A stretch of 32,488 nt of DNA, from NCBI GenBank assembly GCA_035533475.1, contig DATLTS010000033.1, forward strand, positions 1 through 32,488. The letters run 5' to 3'. Positions 15,652 to 23,972 of this stretch are shown piece after piece (positions within the stretch are counted from its first letter, which is position 1; every line of letters begins with the position of its first letter). This stretch comes from Mycobacteriales bacterium (GTDB taxonomy: Bacteria; Actinomycetota; Actinomycetes; DATLTS01). Below the pieces are notes generated by a model. It searched no databases. It saw only the letters and a list, made by a program, of their open reading frames with translations, and was not told the DNA's origin. The position numbers and the translations under genes are program-made.

Positions 15652-17089
15652 GCCTTCGGCGCGCGACGAGCGCCATCACGCCGAGCACGCCCGCGATCGG
15701 GGCCAGGGGCAGGGCGGGGATGGTGTAGCGCCAACTGAACTCGGCCGTAGCCATCGCGACCCCCAGCACCGAGATGGACGACACGCTGAACAGCAGCGCG
15801 GGACCCGACGGCCACACCCGCCGTCGCCGGCCCGCCGCGATCCCACCGGCCAGACCGAGCAGGATCAACCCCCCGACGACGGGACCGGGTGTCTCGATGA
15901 CCCGCTGGTAGCCGTGGAGGAATCTGGTCAGCGGGAGGCTGCCGGTCCGGGGGCCGCCGCCGAACTGCGCGAGAAAACGACTCGTCGACGGGGCCGGCGG
16001 GGTCTCCATGCTGAGCACCGGGTAGCCGACCGGGAAGGCGAGTGCGGCGTCGGTCGGGGAGTCGGTCGGCCGCGCCGCCCGGGTCAGCGCGAAGCTGTGC
16101 CAGAAGTCGGCGAGAACCGCGTGGACGTAGTCCAGCGGCTGGTGTTCGAGGATCCGCAGGTCGAAGGCTCGAACGACGGCGTCGGAATCGGCGCTCGGGT
16201 AGTGCAGGTAGATCCGAGCCGGTGACTTCTTGTTCCACACGTACCAGTCGGTGATCTCGCGATGGCCCAGCGGCTGGGTCGGGCAGAGGAACCGCAGGCC
16301 GCCCGGGATCGGGACCCTCGAGCAGTCGGCGAAGCGGGCGATCCGCCCGTAAAGGATCAGACCGTCGTACTGGCTGAGACCGAAACTCCCGTTGGCCGCC
16401 TGGAACCACAGGGCGTAGCCGAGCAGCGGAACGGCGAATGCCGCCAGCGCCGCCCCCGCGGCGGCGAAGCGACGGCGGCGTGCCGTCTGACGGGCGAAGG
16501 CGTACAGCACGATCGGCGCGATGATGACCAGCCCGTCGAGTCGGGCCAGCACCGCCGCGGCCAACAGCAGGCCGCTCACCGCACATCTGGCCGGGGATGG
16601 TCGCGGGTGCCAGACCAGCACGACGAGCGCCAGGAGCAGCAGGGCGGTGTACAGGGTGTCCGACAGCACCCACTGCTCGAGGTTGAGCTCGAACGCGTCG
16701 AACAGGGCGGGCACGGCGGCCAGTGCGGCGGCCCAGACCGGAGCCCCGAGCCGGAGAAGCACGCCGTACACCAGGCCCGCGATCAACAGGCCGAGCAGGT
16801 GCTGGACCACGGGGACCGCGAACAGCGAGCGGGCCGCCCCGTCGACCACCCACAGGAACAGCGGATACCCGATCGGCCGGGCGACCGGGGGGGCCAGGTG
16901 CTGAACGGTGTGCAGGTAGTCGACCGAGTCGGGGAAGATCAGCGCAGGTCGGTAGGCGAACTGCACCAAGGTACGAATCGCGAGTCCGCCCAGGAGCAAA
17001 GCAGCGAACAGCCGGTGCTCGCGGGCGAGCCGGGCGAGCTTGCGAGCCGGGCGGCGCAGCACCGGATGACCAGGTGCGTCCGCGACCAC
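15560..17089 (-). CDS. polytopic glycosyltransferase-like membrane protein (paralogue C)
   Basis: A 509-residue multi-spanning protein, closest by eye to paralogue B. The acidic loop is LIFPDSVDYLH (D54) after helix 1 (about residues 27-46). Shared motifs are IGYPLFLWV, VQHLLGLLIAGLVYGVLL, TDWYVWNKKSP, CPTQPLGHRE and FSWRYTIPALPL. GTG 17089 has GGAGGGAAGG directly upstream. The last 30 residues are a charged Ser/Pro-rich cytoplasmic tail, encoded by DNA that is also the 3' end of gene B. Probable role: transfer of a lipid-linked sugar outside the membrane. Having three related copies in one locus suggests successive or alternative transfers onto one glycan, which is inference. Confidence 0.87.
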   Translation of the reverse strand: MVADAPGHPVLRRPARKLARLAREHRLFAALLLGGLAIRTLVQFAYRPALIFPDSVDYLHTVQHLAPPVARPIGYPLFLWVVDGAARSLFAVPVVQHLLGLLIAGLVYGVLLRLGAPVWAAALAAVPALFDAFELNLEQWVLSDTLYTALLLLALVVLVWHPRPSPARCAVSGLLLAAAVLARLDGLVIIAPIVLYAFARQTARRRRFAAAGAALAAFAVPLLGYALWFQAANGSFGLSQYDGLILYGRIARFADCSRVPIPGGLRFLCPTQPLGHREITDWYVWNKKSPARIYLHYPSADSDAVVRAFDLRILEHQPLDYVHAVLADFWHSFALTRAARPTDSPTDAALAFPVGYPVLSMETPPAPSTSRFLAQFGGGPRTGSLPLTRFLHGYQRVIETPGPVVGGLILLGLAGGIAAGRRRRVWPSGPALLFSVSSISVLGVAMATAEFSWRYTIPALPLAPIAGVLGVMALVARRRLSSPAEPIDSPVPRSPTEPPAVNSRGRASR

Positions 17090-17199
17090 CCTTCCCTCCG
17101 TTCGGTGCGCCGGGCTCCGGACATCCTCCCATGTGCGCCTGGACCGCTGTACGCGCTGCGCCGCACGGTCATATGCTCGCCGTGCTGCGGGAGGGTCGC

Positions 17200-17997
17200 A
17201 TGATCACGAACAAGATCAGCGGTAACGCCGTGCAGAGCGTGCTCTGCCAGCTGACCCCGGGACAGACCGTCTACGCCGAGCCCGGGAAGTTTCTCTGGAA
17301 GACCCAGAACGTTTCGCTGGAGACGCGACTCAGCGCCCCAGCCGGGAACCAGGCGGGGGCTCCGGCGGCCAAGGCAGGGCTGCTCGGCAAGGCCCTCGAC
17401 GTGGGCAAGCGGGTGCTGGCCGGCGAGCGCCTGGCATTCGAGTACTTCACCACGATGGGAGGCAACGGCCTGGTCAGTTTCGCCGGGGTCATCCCGGGTG
17501 AGATGCGGATCCTCGAGCTCGAGCCCGGCACCGGCTGGATGACCGAGCACGGGGCCTTCGTCGCAGCCGAGTCGACGGTGGGCTTCGACATCGCTTTCAC
17601 CGGCCTGCGCGCCGGGTTGCGCGGCGGCGAGGGTTTCGTCCTCGAACACTTCACCGGGCCCGGCACCGTGGTCATCGCGGCGGCCGGGAACTTCATCGAT
17701 CTCAACCCCGCGAAATACGGCGGAACGATCCAGGTACACACCGGCTGCATCGTGGGTTTCCAAGACACCCTCTCCTACAGCGTCGAGCGGATCGGCGGCC
17801 TCGGGACCCAGACCGCCATGAACGCGGTGTTCGGCGACGGCGCCACCGTCGCCACGCTGACCGGCGACGGCCAGGTCCTGATCCAGTCGTTCACGATCCA
17901 GGCCCTGGCCCGAACCCTGGAAGGCCACATGCGCGGCCAGGGCGAGGAGCGCAAGTCCGGACTCGGCAATCTCGGCGGGCTCGGGGACCTGCTCTAG
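17200..17997 (+). CDS. AIM24 / TIGR00266 family protein
   Basis: A 265-residue protein of the AIM24 (formerly DUF124) family, a beta-rich fold with no established enzymatic role; the yeast namesake is linked to mitochondrial inner-membrane organisation. Family features are the start (KISGNAVQSVLCQLTPGQTV), the AEPGKFLW segment, FEYFTTMGGNGLVSFAG, MTEHGAFVAAESTVGFD and the terminal QSFTIQALAR. The C-terminal 20 residues are a Gly/Leu-rich tail. The ATG follows GGGAGGGTCGC; the frame upstream is open but lies in the promoter spacer. The next gene (18053) begins 55 bases on, same strand, and is likely co-transcribed. Gene C is divergent with a 110-base spacer. Confidence 0.9.
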   Translation: MITNKISGNAVQSVLCQLTPGQTVYAEPGKFLWKTQNVSLETRLSAPAGNQAGAPAAKAGLLGKALDVGKRVLAGERLAFEYFTTMGGNGLVSFAGVIPGEMRILELEPGTGWMTEHGAFVAAESTVGFDIAFTGLRAGLRGGEGFVLEHFTGPGTVVIAAAGNFIDLNPAKYGGTIQVHTGCIVGFQDTLSYSVERIGGLGTQTAMNAVFGDGATVATLTGDGQVLIQSFTIQALARTLEGHMRGQGEERKSGLGNLGGLGDLL

Positions 17998-18052
17998 GCA
18001 CACCGGAAGCGGCGGCCCTTCGGACCGTCGCCGGGCAGATGGAGAAAAGCAG

Positions 18053-18382
18053 ATGGGCTTTCTGGACAAGGTCAAGGCACAGGCCGAACAAGCGGTGACG
18101 AAGGCCCAGCAGGGGGTGGCCCAGGGTCAGGCCAAGCTCGACACGATGCAGGCCCGCAAGCAGCTCGACAAGCTGCTCCGCGACCTCGGGGCCGCCGTCT
18201 ACGCCGAGCAACGGCAGGGCGGTCCGGGCACGGCGGTGGCCACCGCCGTGAGCGCGATCGACCAGCATGCCGCAACACAGGGGCCGATCGACCTCAGCGA
18301 TGGCCCGGCTGCGCCACAGCCGGGCGTTCAGCCGGGCGTTCAGCCGGGCGTTCAGCCGGGCGACTTCACCATCGACGGCTGA
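18053..18382 (+). CDS. small helical protein with repeat-encoded tail
   Basis: A 109-residue protein of unknown function. Residues 1-60 are strongly amphipathic helix with coiled-coil-like character (KVKAQAEQAVTKAQQG, then ARKQLDKLLRDLGAAVYAEQ). Residues 85-103 are a Pro/Gly/Val/Gln tail made by a 12-base tandem repeat. It has no membrane segment or signal. The ribosome binding site ATGGAGAAAAGC precedes the ATG. Similar short helical proteins are common in actinomycetes, but I cannot name the family. Linkage to the AIM24-type gene 55 bases upstream suggests a joint role. Confidence 0.82.
   Translation: MGFLDKVKAQAEQAVTKAQQGVAQGQAKLDTMQARKQLDKLLRDLGAAVYAEQRQGGPGTAVATAVSAIDQHAATQGPIDLSDGPAAPQPGVQPGVQPGVQPGDFTIDG
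18317..18362 (+). repeat. 12-base tandem repeat inside the small helical gene
   Basis: The unit CAGCCGGGCGTT occurs three times exactly, followed by ten bases of a fourth copy. It encodes a Q-P-G-V repeat in the C-terminal tail. Copy number can change without breaking the frame because the unit is a multiple of three. Confidence 0.9.
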
Positions 18383-18432
18383 CCCGAGCGGGCCGCGAAA
18401 CTTATCGGCTCGGCGGCACCCGGCGCCCCCGG

Positions 18433-18438
18433 TACCGT
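18433..18438 (+). promoter_or_regulatory. candidate -10 element for a leaderless ABC exporter transcript
   Basis: TACCGT fits the actinomycete TAnnnT -10 pattern and ends six bases before the ATG at 18445, which has no Shine-Dalgarno sequence. This spacing would put the transcription start on or next to the A of the start codon. I see no clear -35 element. Confidence 0.35.
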
Positions 18439-18444
18439 CGGTGC

Positions 18445-20214
18445 ATGGACCGGACGTCGCGGTGGGGGCCGCCGGCCCGGTTCAGATCACTGTGGCGGCT
18501 GCGCGGCTTCGTCCGCCCGTACGCGGCGCAGATGGCGACCATGCTCGCCTGCGCCCTGCTCGGCGTGGGCGCCGGCATCGTCATTCCGCTCGTCATCGAA
18601 GCGGTCGTCAACGGGCCGATCCGGCACGGCCACCGCGCGGAGCTGTTTCCGCTGTTCGGCGCGGCCCTCGGCCTTGGACTCGCCGAAGCCGGACTGATCT
18701 TTCTGCGCAGGCTGGTGATGACCACGGCCGTCCTGCGCGTCGAACAGGAGATCCGGGACGGCCTCTACGCCCACCTCCAGCGGCTTCCGGTGGCCTTCCA
18801 CGACCGCTGGCAGACCGGCCAGCTGCTGTCCCGGGCGACCACGGACCTCGGAACGATCCGCCGCTTCCTGGGCTTCGGGGTGATCTTCCTCATCGTCAAC
18901 ACCGTTCAGTACCTCGTCGTGATCGCCCTGCTGGTCGGGCTCTACCTCCCGTTGGGGCTGCTCGTCGCGGTCACCAGCCTGCCGGTGATCTGGCTGGGGC
19001 GGAGCTTCGGGATCGGCTACTCCAGCGTGTCCAGGCGGGTCCAGGACCAGCAGGGCGACGTCGCCACCCTGGTCGAGGAGGCCGCCTCCGGCGTCCGGGT
19101 GGTCAAGGCCTTCGGCCGGGGTCCGCTGCTCCAGGATCGCTTCGCCGTGTCCACCGGACAGCTTCGCGGATCGTCCTTGGACAGCGTGCGGCTCCGAGGT
19201 CGGTTCTGGGCGCTGCTCCAGCTCGTGCCCAACCTGACGATGGCGATGGTCGTCCTGCTCGGGGGCCTGGCGGTGGCCCACAACCAAATGTCCCTCGGCG
19301 CGCTGGTCGCATTCACCGCGCTGTTCGTGCTGCTGCAATGGCCGGTCATCGACCTCGGCTGGATCCTCGCGATGGGCCAGGAGGCGGCCACCGCGGCCGA
19401 CCGGATCTACGAGGTGCTCGACACCACGGGCGCGGTCAGCGATCCGCCGCACCCGATCGCCCTGCTGCACCCGCGGGGACAGCTCGCCTTCGAAGGGGTC
19501 GCGTTCCACTATCCGGGCTCGGACGAGCCGGTTCTGCGCGCGGTGAACCTGGAGCTGGAGCCCGGAGAAACGGTCGCGGTCGTCGGGGTGACCGGGTCCG
19601 GTAAGAGCACCCTGACGGCTTTGCCGATCCGGCTCTACGACGTCACCGCCGGGCGGATCACCCTCGACGGACACGACGTCCGCGACCTGGGTCTGTCGAC
19701 GCTGCGCCGGGCGGTCGCGACCGCGTTCGAGGAGCCGATCCTGTTCTCGATGAGCGTCCGGGAAAACCTCGTGCTCGGTCGGCCGGACGCGACCGACGCG
19801 GAAATCGAAGCCGGGCTGGAGCTGGCCCAGGCCGACTTCGCCTTCGACCTGCCCTGGGGTCTGGAGACCCGGATCGGCGAGCAGGGCCTGTCGCTCTCCG
19901 GCGGCCAGCGGCAACGTCTCGCACTGGCCCGGGCGGTCATCAGCCGACCAACGGTGCTCGTCCTCGACGACCCGCTCTCCGCGCTCGACGTGCACACCGA
20001 GTCGCTGGTCGAGGCGGCGCTGGGCCGGGTACTTCGGGACACGACGGGACTCCTCGTCGTCCACCGGCCGTCGACCGTCGCGCTCGCGGATCGGGTCGCG
20101 CTGCTCCAGGACGGCGTCATCACCGCGACCGGCAGTCACAGCGAGCTCATGCAAATCCCCGCCTATGCGGCGATCCTCTCGGTCGACCCCGACGCGTGGC
20201 GGACCGCATCATGA
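18445..20214 (+). CDS. ABC exporter half-transporter, degenerate ATPase site
   Basis: A 589-residue type IV ABC exporter half: six membrane helices (about residues 25-320) then a nucleotide-binding domain. Walker A is GVTGSGKST (about 381-389) and the signature LSLSGGQRQR (about 483). Walker B is VLVLDDPLSALD, with Asp in place of the catalytic Glu. The Q-loop reads AFEEPILF, with Glu where Gln is usual; the switch His remains in VVHRPST. This is the non-catalytic half expected in a heterodimeric exporter such as TM287/288 or BmrCD. The next gene, overlapping by four bases (ATGA), encodes the canonical partner. No ribosome binding site precedes the ATG, so a leaderless transcript is possible. 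Likely substrates are lipids or hydrophobic compounds; none can be named. Confidence 0.93.
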   Translation: MDRTSRWGPPARFRSLWRLRGFVRPYAAQMATMLACALLGVGAGIVIPLVIEAVVNGPIRHGHRAELFPLFGAALGLGLAEAGLIFLRRLVMTTAVLRVEQEIRDGLYAHLQRLPVAFHDRWQTGQLLSRATTDLGTIRRFLGFGVIFLIVNTVQYLVVIALLVGLYLPLGLLVAVTSLPVIWLGRSFGIGYSSVSRRVQDQQGDVATLVEEAASGVRVVKAFGRGPLLQDRFAVSTGQLRGSSLDSVRLRGRFWALLQLVPNLTMAMVVLLGGLAVAHNQMSLGALVAFTALFVLLQWPVIDLGWILAMGQEAATAADRIYEVLDTTGAVSDPPHPIALLHPRGQLAFEGVAFHYPGSDEPVLRAVNLELEPGETVAVVGVTGSGKSTLTALPIRLYDVTAGRITLDGHDVRDLGLSTLRRAVATAFEEPILFSMSVRENLVLGRPDATDAEIEAGLELAQADFAFDLPWGLETRIGEQGLSLSGGQRQRLALARAVISRPTVLVLDDPLSALDVHTESLVEAALGRVLRDTTGLLVVHRPSTVALADRVALLQDGVITATGSHSELMQIPAYAAILSVDPDAWRTAS

Positions 20215-22037
20215 CGACGATCGAGCAATGGCGGGGGGTCGCCGCCGAAGGCGTCGACGATCTGCCGGGCCGGGTTTCGGTGCTGCTGCGGCGGCGCACC
20301 CGTCGCCTGCTCGGCTCACTGCTGCGCCCGCACCGGCGCGCAGTGGGGCTGATGGGCGTCACAATTCTCGTCGGCAATCTGGCTGCGATGGCCGGCCCGT
20401 ACCTCGTCGGGCTGGCCATCGACCGGGGCATCCCGGACGTCCGGCACGGCGACGACACGACCCTCGTCGTCATCGTTGCCCTGATCGTCGCGAGCGCGGG
20501 CCTTCAGGCCGTGCTCTACCGAACGTTTCTGGTGGGTGCCGGTCGGATCGGGCAGGACCTGCTCTTCGATCTGCGCCAACGCGTCTTTGCGCATTTCCAG
20601 CGCCTCAGCCTCGCCTTCCACGAGCGCTACACCTCGGGGCGGATGATCTCCCGGCTCACCTCGGACCTGGATTCCATCAACGATCTGCTCGACGCCGGGC
20701 TCGACACCCTGGTCACCGCGGCCCTGTCCATCGTCAGCGTCGGCATCATCCTGCTGGTTCTCGACCTGCCGCTCGGGCTGGTGGCATTGGGTGCCTTCCT
20801 CCCGCTGCTCGCGCTCAGCCGGTGGTACCAGCGACGGTCGACCGTCGCCTACCGCCGCACCCGGGAGGCGATCGCCCTCGTCATCGTGCACTTCACCGAA
20901 TCGCTGCGCGGGATCCGCGCCGTGCACGCCTTCCGGCGCGAGCCCCGCAACGACGAGATCTTCGAGCGGCTCAACGACGGATACCGGACGGCGATGAGCC
21001 GCTCGTTCCGGCTGCTCACCTTCTACTGGCCGGGCATCCGGTTGATCGGCAATGTCACCACCGCGGCGATCCTGCTCTACGGCGGCTTCCGGGTGATCGG
21101 CGGCTCGACGAAGGTCGGTGTGCTGGCCTCGTTCCTGCTTTATCTGCGCCGTTTCTTCGAGCCGATGGCCGACGTCAGCCAGTTCTACGATTCATTCCAG
21201 GGAGCGGCCGCCGGGCTGGAAAAGCTGGCCGGCGTACTCGACGAGGAACCCAGCGTCGCGATGCCCAGGCGATCCACCGCCGCCCCGGCCGACGGCTGGC
21301 TCGGTCGGGTGGAGTTCCGCGACGTGCACTTCGCCTACCGCGCCGGCCCGGAGGTCCTGAGCGGGTTCGACCTCGACGTTCCGGCCGGGCAGACGGTAGC
21401 GCTGCTCGGCCGGACCGGGGCCGGTAAGAGCACGGTCGCCCGACTGCTCGCCCGGCTCTACGACCCGACTCGGGGCGAGGTCCGGGTGGACGGCGTGCCG
21501 CTGACCGCCCTGTGCGAAGCCGACCTGCGCCGGGGGGTGGCAATGGTCACCCAGGAGAGCTTCCTGTTCTCCGGGTCGGCGGCGGACAACATCGGGTTCG
21601 GCCGGGCGGACGCCACGCGCGCCGAGATCGAGGCAGCAGCCCGGGCGATCGGCGCCCACGACTTCCTCAGCGCCCTGCCGCTGGGATTAGACAGCGACGT
21701 CGGGAAGAACGGCTCCAACCTGTCCGCCGGGCAAAGACAGCTGATTGCGCTGGCCCGGGCCTTCCTCGCCGACCCCGCGGTGCTGATCCTCGACGAGGCG
21801 AGCTCGTCCCTCGACGCCCCCACCGAGCGGGCGGTCCAGCACGCGTTGCGGACGCTCCTCGCCGGGCGGACCGCAGTGATCATCGCCCACCGGCTCTCGA
21901 CAGTTGACATCGCCGACCGGGTCCTCGTCCTCGAGCGGGGCAGCGTGGTCGAGGACGGCCGGCCGGAAGCCCTGCTGGCCGTTCAGGACGGCGAGTATGC
22001 CGCCCTGCATCGGGCCTGGCGGGACAGCTTGATCTAA
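20211..22037 (+). CDS. ABC exporter half-transporter, canonical ATPase site
   Basis: A 608-residue partner of the preceding half-transporter. The membrane domain spans about residues 45-340 with six helices. The nucleotide-binding domain has Walker A GRTGAGKST (about 400-408), a normal Q-loop (MVTQESFLF), signature SNLSAGQRQL (LSAGQ), Walker B VLILDEASSSLD with the catalytic Glu, and a standard H-loop IIAHRLST. In a heterodimer the consensus site is formed by this protein's Walker motifs and the LSGGQ of its partner; the other site is degenerate on both sides. ATG 20211 overlaps the previous stop as ATGA and is preferred to a GTG five codons earlier. The two products should be made in equal amounts and form one transporter. 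Confidence 0.94.
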   Translation: MTTIEQWRGVAAEGVDDLPGRVSVLLRRRTRRLLGSLLRPHRRAVGLMGVTILVGNLAAMAGPYLVGLAIDRGIPDVRHGDDTTLVVIVALIVASAGLQAVLYRTFLVGAGRIGQDLLFDLRQRVFAHFQRLSLAFHERYTSGRMISRLTSDLDSINDLLDAGLDTLVTAALSIVSVGIILLVLDLPLGLVALGAFLPLLALSRWYQRRSTVAYRRTREAIALVIVHFTESLRGIRAVHAFRREPRNDEIFERLNDGYRTAMSRSFRLLTFYWPGIRLIGNVTTAAILLYGGFRVIGGSTKVGVLASFLLYLRRFFEPMADVSQFYDSFQGAAAGLEKLAGVLDEEPSVAMPRRSTAAPADGWLGRVEFRDVHFAYRAGPEVLSGFDLDVPAGQTVALLGRTGAGKSTVARLLARLYDPTRGEVRVDGVPLTALCEADLRRGVAMVTQESFLFSGSAADNIGFGRADATRAEIEAAARAIGAHDFLSALPLGLDSDVGKNGSNLSAGQRQLIALARAFLADPAVLILDEASSSLDAPTERAVQHALRTLLAGRTAVIIAHRLSTVDIADRVLVLERGSVVEDGRPEALLAVQDGEYAALHRAWRDSLI

Positions 22038-22090
22038 GGCCCGAGGCGGGTGGGTGGCGATCGGGTCGCACAGGCCCGGACAATCAGGCA

Positions 22091-22804
22091 ATGGACGCCG
22101 AGTCGAAGCTTCCCCGCCAGCTCCCAGGCCACGATCATCCGGATCCGGCCTGGCGGCGCCCGGCGCCGCGCGGGGACTCCCGGCTGCCGGTCATGGTGGC
22201 CGTCGTCGCCGCGATCGTTCTCCAGGCGGTGCTACCGAACCAGCTCGGTATTCGACCGCGATGGTTGATCCCGGCGCTGGAGTCCGCGCTGTTCCTCGGG
22301 CTCACTGTCGCCAACCCGACCCGGGTCAACCGGGACCACCCGGTGCTGCGGCTGACAAGCCTGGTGTTCACCGCGCTGATGACCCTGGCCAACGCCGTGT
22401 CCGCGAGCCTGCTGATCCACAACATCCTGACCGGTCACCACGGCAGCGACAACGCTACTTCGCTGCTCGGTACCGGGGCGGCGATCTACCTGACGAACAT
22501 CGTGGCCTTCGCGCTTTGGTACTGGGAATTCGATCGGGGCGGCCCGGTAGCGCGTGCCACCGCCCGGCACCGGCATCCGGACTTCCTCTTCCCACAAATG
22601 GCCAACCCCGAGATCGCCGATCCCGACTGGCGGCCCAACTTCGTCGACTACTTCTACGTGAGCTTCACCAACGCCACGGCGTTCAGCCCCACCGACACCA
22701 TGCCGCTGTCCCGGTGGGCGAAGATGCTCATGCTCCTGCAGTCGGCCATCTCGGTGGCCGCCGTCGCGCTCGTCATCGCCCGCGCGGTCAACGTCCTCAA
22801 ATGA
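22091..22804 (+). CDS. DUF1345-like membrane protein
   Basis: A 237-residue integral membrane protein with five to six hydrophobic helices after a polar N-terminus of about 30 residues (near 32-48, 55-72, 85-107, 125-143, 180-198 and 210-234). The ALWYWEFDRGGP motif and the C-terminal block YFYVSFTNATAFSPTD, followed by MPLSRWAKMLM, resemble the DUF1345 pattern in which a short membrane segment with Thr/Ser-rich loop precedes the last helix. Function is unknown. The ATG has only a weak CAGG upstream. It follows the ABC pair by 53 bases on the same strand and overlaps the end of the opposing SRPBCC gene by eight bases. Confidence 0.8.
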   Translation: MDAESKLPRQLPGHDHPDPAWRRPAPRGDSRLPVMVAVVAAIVLQAVLPNQLGIRPRWLIPALESALFLGLTVANPTRVNRDHPVLRLTSLVFTALMTLANAVSASLLIHNILTGHHGSDNATSLLGTGAAIYLTNIVAFALWYWEFDRGGPVARATARHRHPDFLFPQMANPEIADPDWRPNFVDYFYVSFTNATAFSPTDTMPLSRWAKMLMLLQSAISVAAVALVIARAVNVLK

Positions 22805-23213
22805 CCCGGCGCTCGCCGGCGAGCACCGATTGCAGGCCGCCCAGAACCGGCAGCCACACGTCCTCGAGCTCCTCGACGGAAGCGGCCGCACCCGAGTCCG
22901 GCTCGTCGACGTCGAGCCGGACGACGCAGCCGTCCGCGGCCGGGCGGAGCAACCAGCTGATATAGGTCGAGCCGAGGTAGCCGCCGTGGTCGATCGAGTA
23001 GCACAGCGCCCGGGGGGGTTGCGCCAGCAGCACCTCTCCAGCCAATCCGATCGGCGCGGGACCGGAGAGCTCGAGCGCGGCCCCCGGCTGCCAGGTCGAC
23101 CGCGCGGACAGGCCGTGCAGATAGCGGCGGGTCAGCTCCGGGCAGGTAAGCGCACCCCACACCTGCTCAGCCGGGGCGCCGGTCAGGAAGCGGAAGGTGT
23201 GGGTGGACAGCAC
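22797..23213 (-). CDS. SRPBCC (START/AHSA1-like) protein
   Basis: A 138-residue protein of the helix-grip SRPBCC superfamily, which binds hydrophobic ligands. It begins with THTFRFLTGAPAEQVWGALT, the usual opening with a Trp that starts the first helix, then ELTRRYLHGL, WQPGAALEL and VLLAQPPRALCYSI, and ends with a long C-terminal helix (VEELEDVWLPVLGGLQSVLAG). That is the AHSA1/polyketide-cyclase-like order. GTG 23213 is selected because GGGGGGAG lies five bases upstream; the longer frame adds unstructured Arg/Pro sequence. AHSA1-like proteins of this size are often paired with ArsR regulators, but none is present here. The ligand is unknown. Confidence 0.85.
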   Translation of the reverse strand: MLSTHTFRFLTGAPAEQVWGALTCPELTRRYLHGLSARSTWQPGAALELSGPAPIGLAGEVLLAQPPRALCYSIDHGGYLGSTYISWLLRPAADGCVVRLDVDEPDSGAAASVEELEDVWLPVLGGLQSVLAGERRVI

Positions 23214-23413
23214 GCGGACTCCCCCCGGGGCTCGGTGGGCCTTCGCCGACCGATCGACCGTGCCCCGCGGTTCGGCCACGGTCAAGCGGATCCGCCCAAC
23301 CCGAGCCGTCCGGTGGACCCGCAAATCGGGCGAATCCACCGCAGCCGGGCCCCCGCGGCCCGGAGGCGCCCCCGGGCTGGAACACTCGGGAACCGCCACA
23401 CGAGGAGTCGCCG

Positions 23414-23965
23414 ATGGCCACGCCCGACGAAGCACAGCGCGCCGAGCTTTCGGCTCGCCGTGACGCCCTGCGCGAGCGCCACCTTCGGCCGGTGTCGGAG
23501 CGGCCCGCCACGAACGGGCGGGGGATCCACCATGCCGCGCTGATCTGCCGGGACCCCGAAAGCACCATCGGGTTCTACCAGGGCCTGCTCGGCTTCCCGC
23601 TCGTCGAACTCGTCGAGAACCGGGACTACCCCGGCTCCTCGCACTTATTCTTCGACCTCGGGAACCGGACGCTCCTCGGCTTCTTCGACTTCCCGGGCCT
23701 TGGCCTGGCGCCAGCGGCGGAAGCGATCGGTGGCGTCCAGCACATCGCCATCTCGGTTCCTCCGGACCGGTTCGCGCGGCTCCGCGAGATCCTCGACCAG
23801 GCCGGGATCGAGTACCACGGCCCGGACCGCGGCATCGAAGAGTCGATGTACCTGCGCGATCCCGACGGCATCCAGATCGAGCTCTTGCGGGACGATCTGA
23901 TGTTCTTCGCCGGGCGGACCCTGGACGCGCCCGAGCCCGCGCCGGTCAGCCGGAACCCTCGGTAG
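23414..23965 (+). CDS. VOC superfamily (glyoxalase/dioxygenase-like) protein
   Basis: A 183-residue vicinal-oxygen-chelate fold protein with two beta-alpha-beta-beta-beta modules: IHHAALICRDPESTIGFY (about residues 38-55) and GGVQHIAISVPPDRF (about 107-121). Candidate metal ligands are the His of IHHAAL, the His of VQHIAI and the Glu in GIQIELL near residue 155. The segment YLRDPDGIQIEL is the standard closing block of the fold. An N-terminal 33-residue helix is extra. The ATG follows GAGGAG. The next gene begins seven bases after the stop. VOC enzymes include extradiol dioxygenases, glyoxalases and epimerases; I cannot choose among them. Confidence 0.9.
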   Translation: MATPDEAQRAELSARRDALRERHLRPVSERPATNGRGIHHAALICRDPESTIGFYQGLLGFPLVELVENRDYPGSSHLFFDLGNRTLLGFFDFPGLGLAPAAEAIGGVQHIAISVPPDRFARLREILDQAGIEYHGPDRGIEESMYLRDPDGIQIELLRDDLMFFAGRTLDAPEPAPVSRNPR

Positions 23966-23972
23966 GCCCCCG

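Noticed and set aside
18317-18362. Tandem repeat considered as a CRISPR-like array
   Set aside because: Units are contiguous 12-mers without spacers and lie in frame in a coding sequence.
18487-20154. 555-codon open frame antisense to the first ABC half-transporter
   Set aside because: It mirrors the codons of the sense gene, lacks domains and has no ribosome binding site.
22670-22740. Thr/Ser-rich loop in the DUF1345-like protein considered as a potassium-channel filter
   Set aside because: There is no T-x-G-Y/F-G filter sequence; the pattern agrees better with DUF1345.
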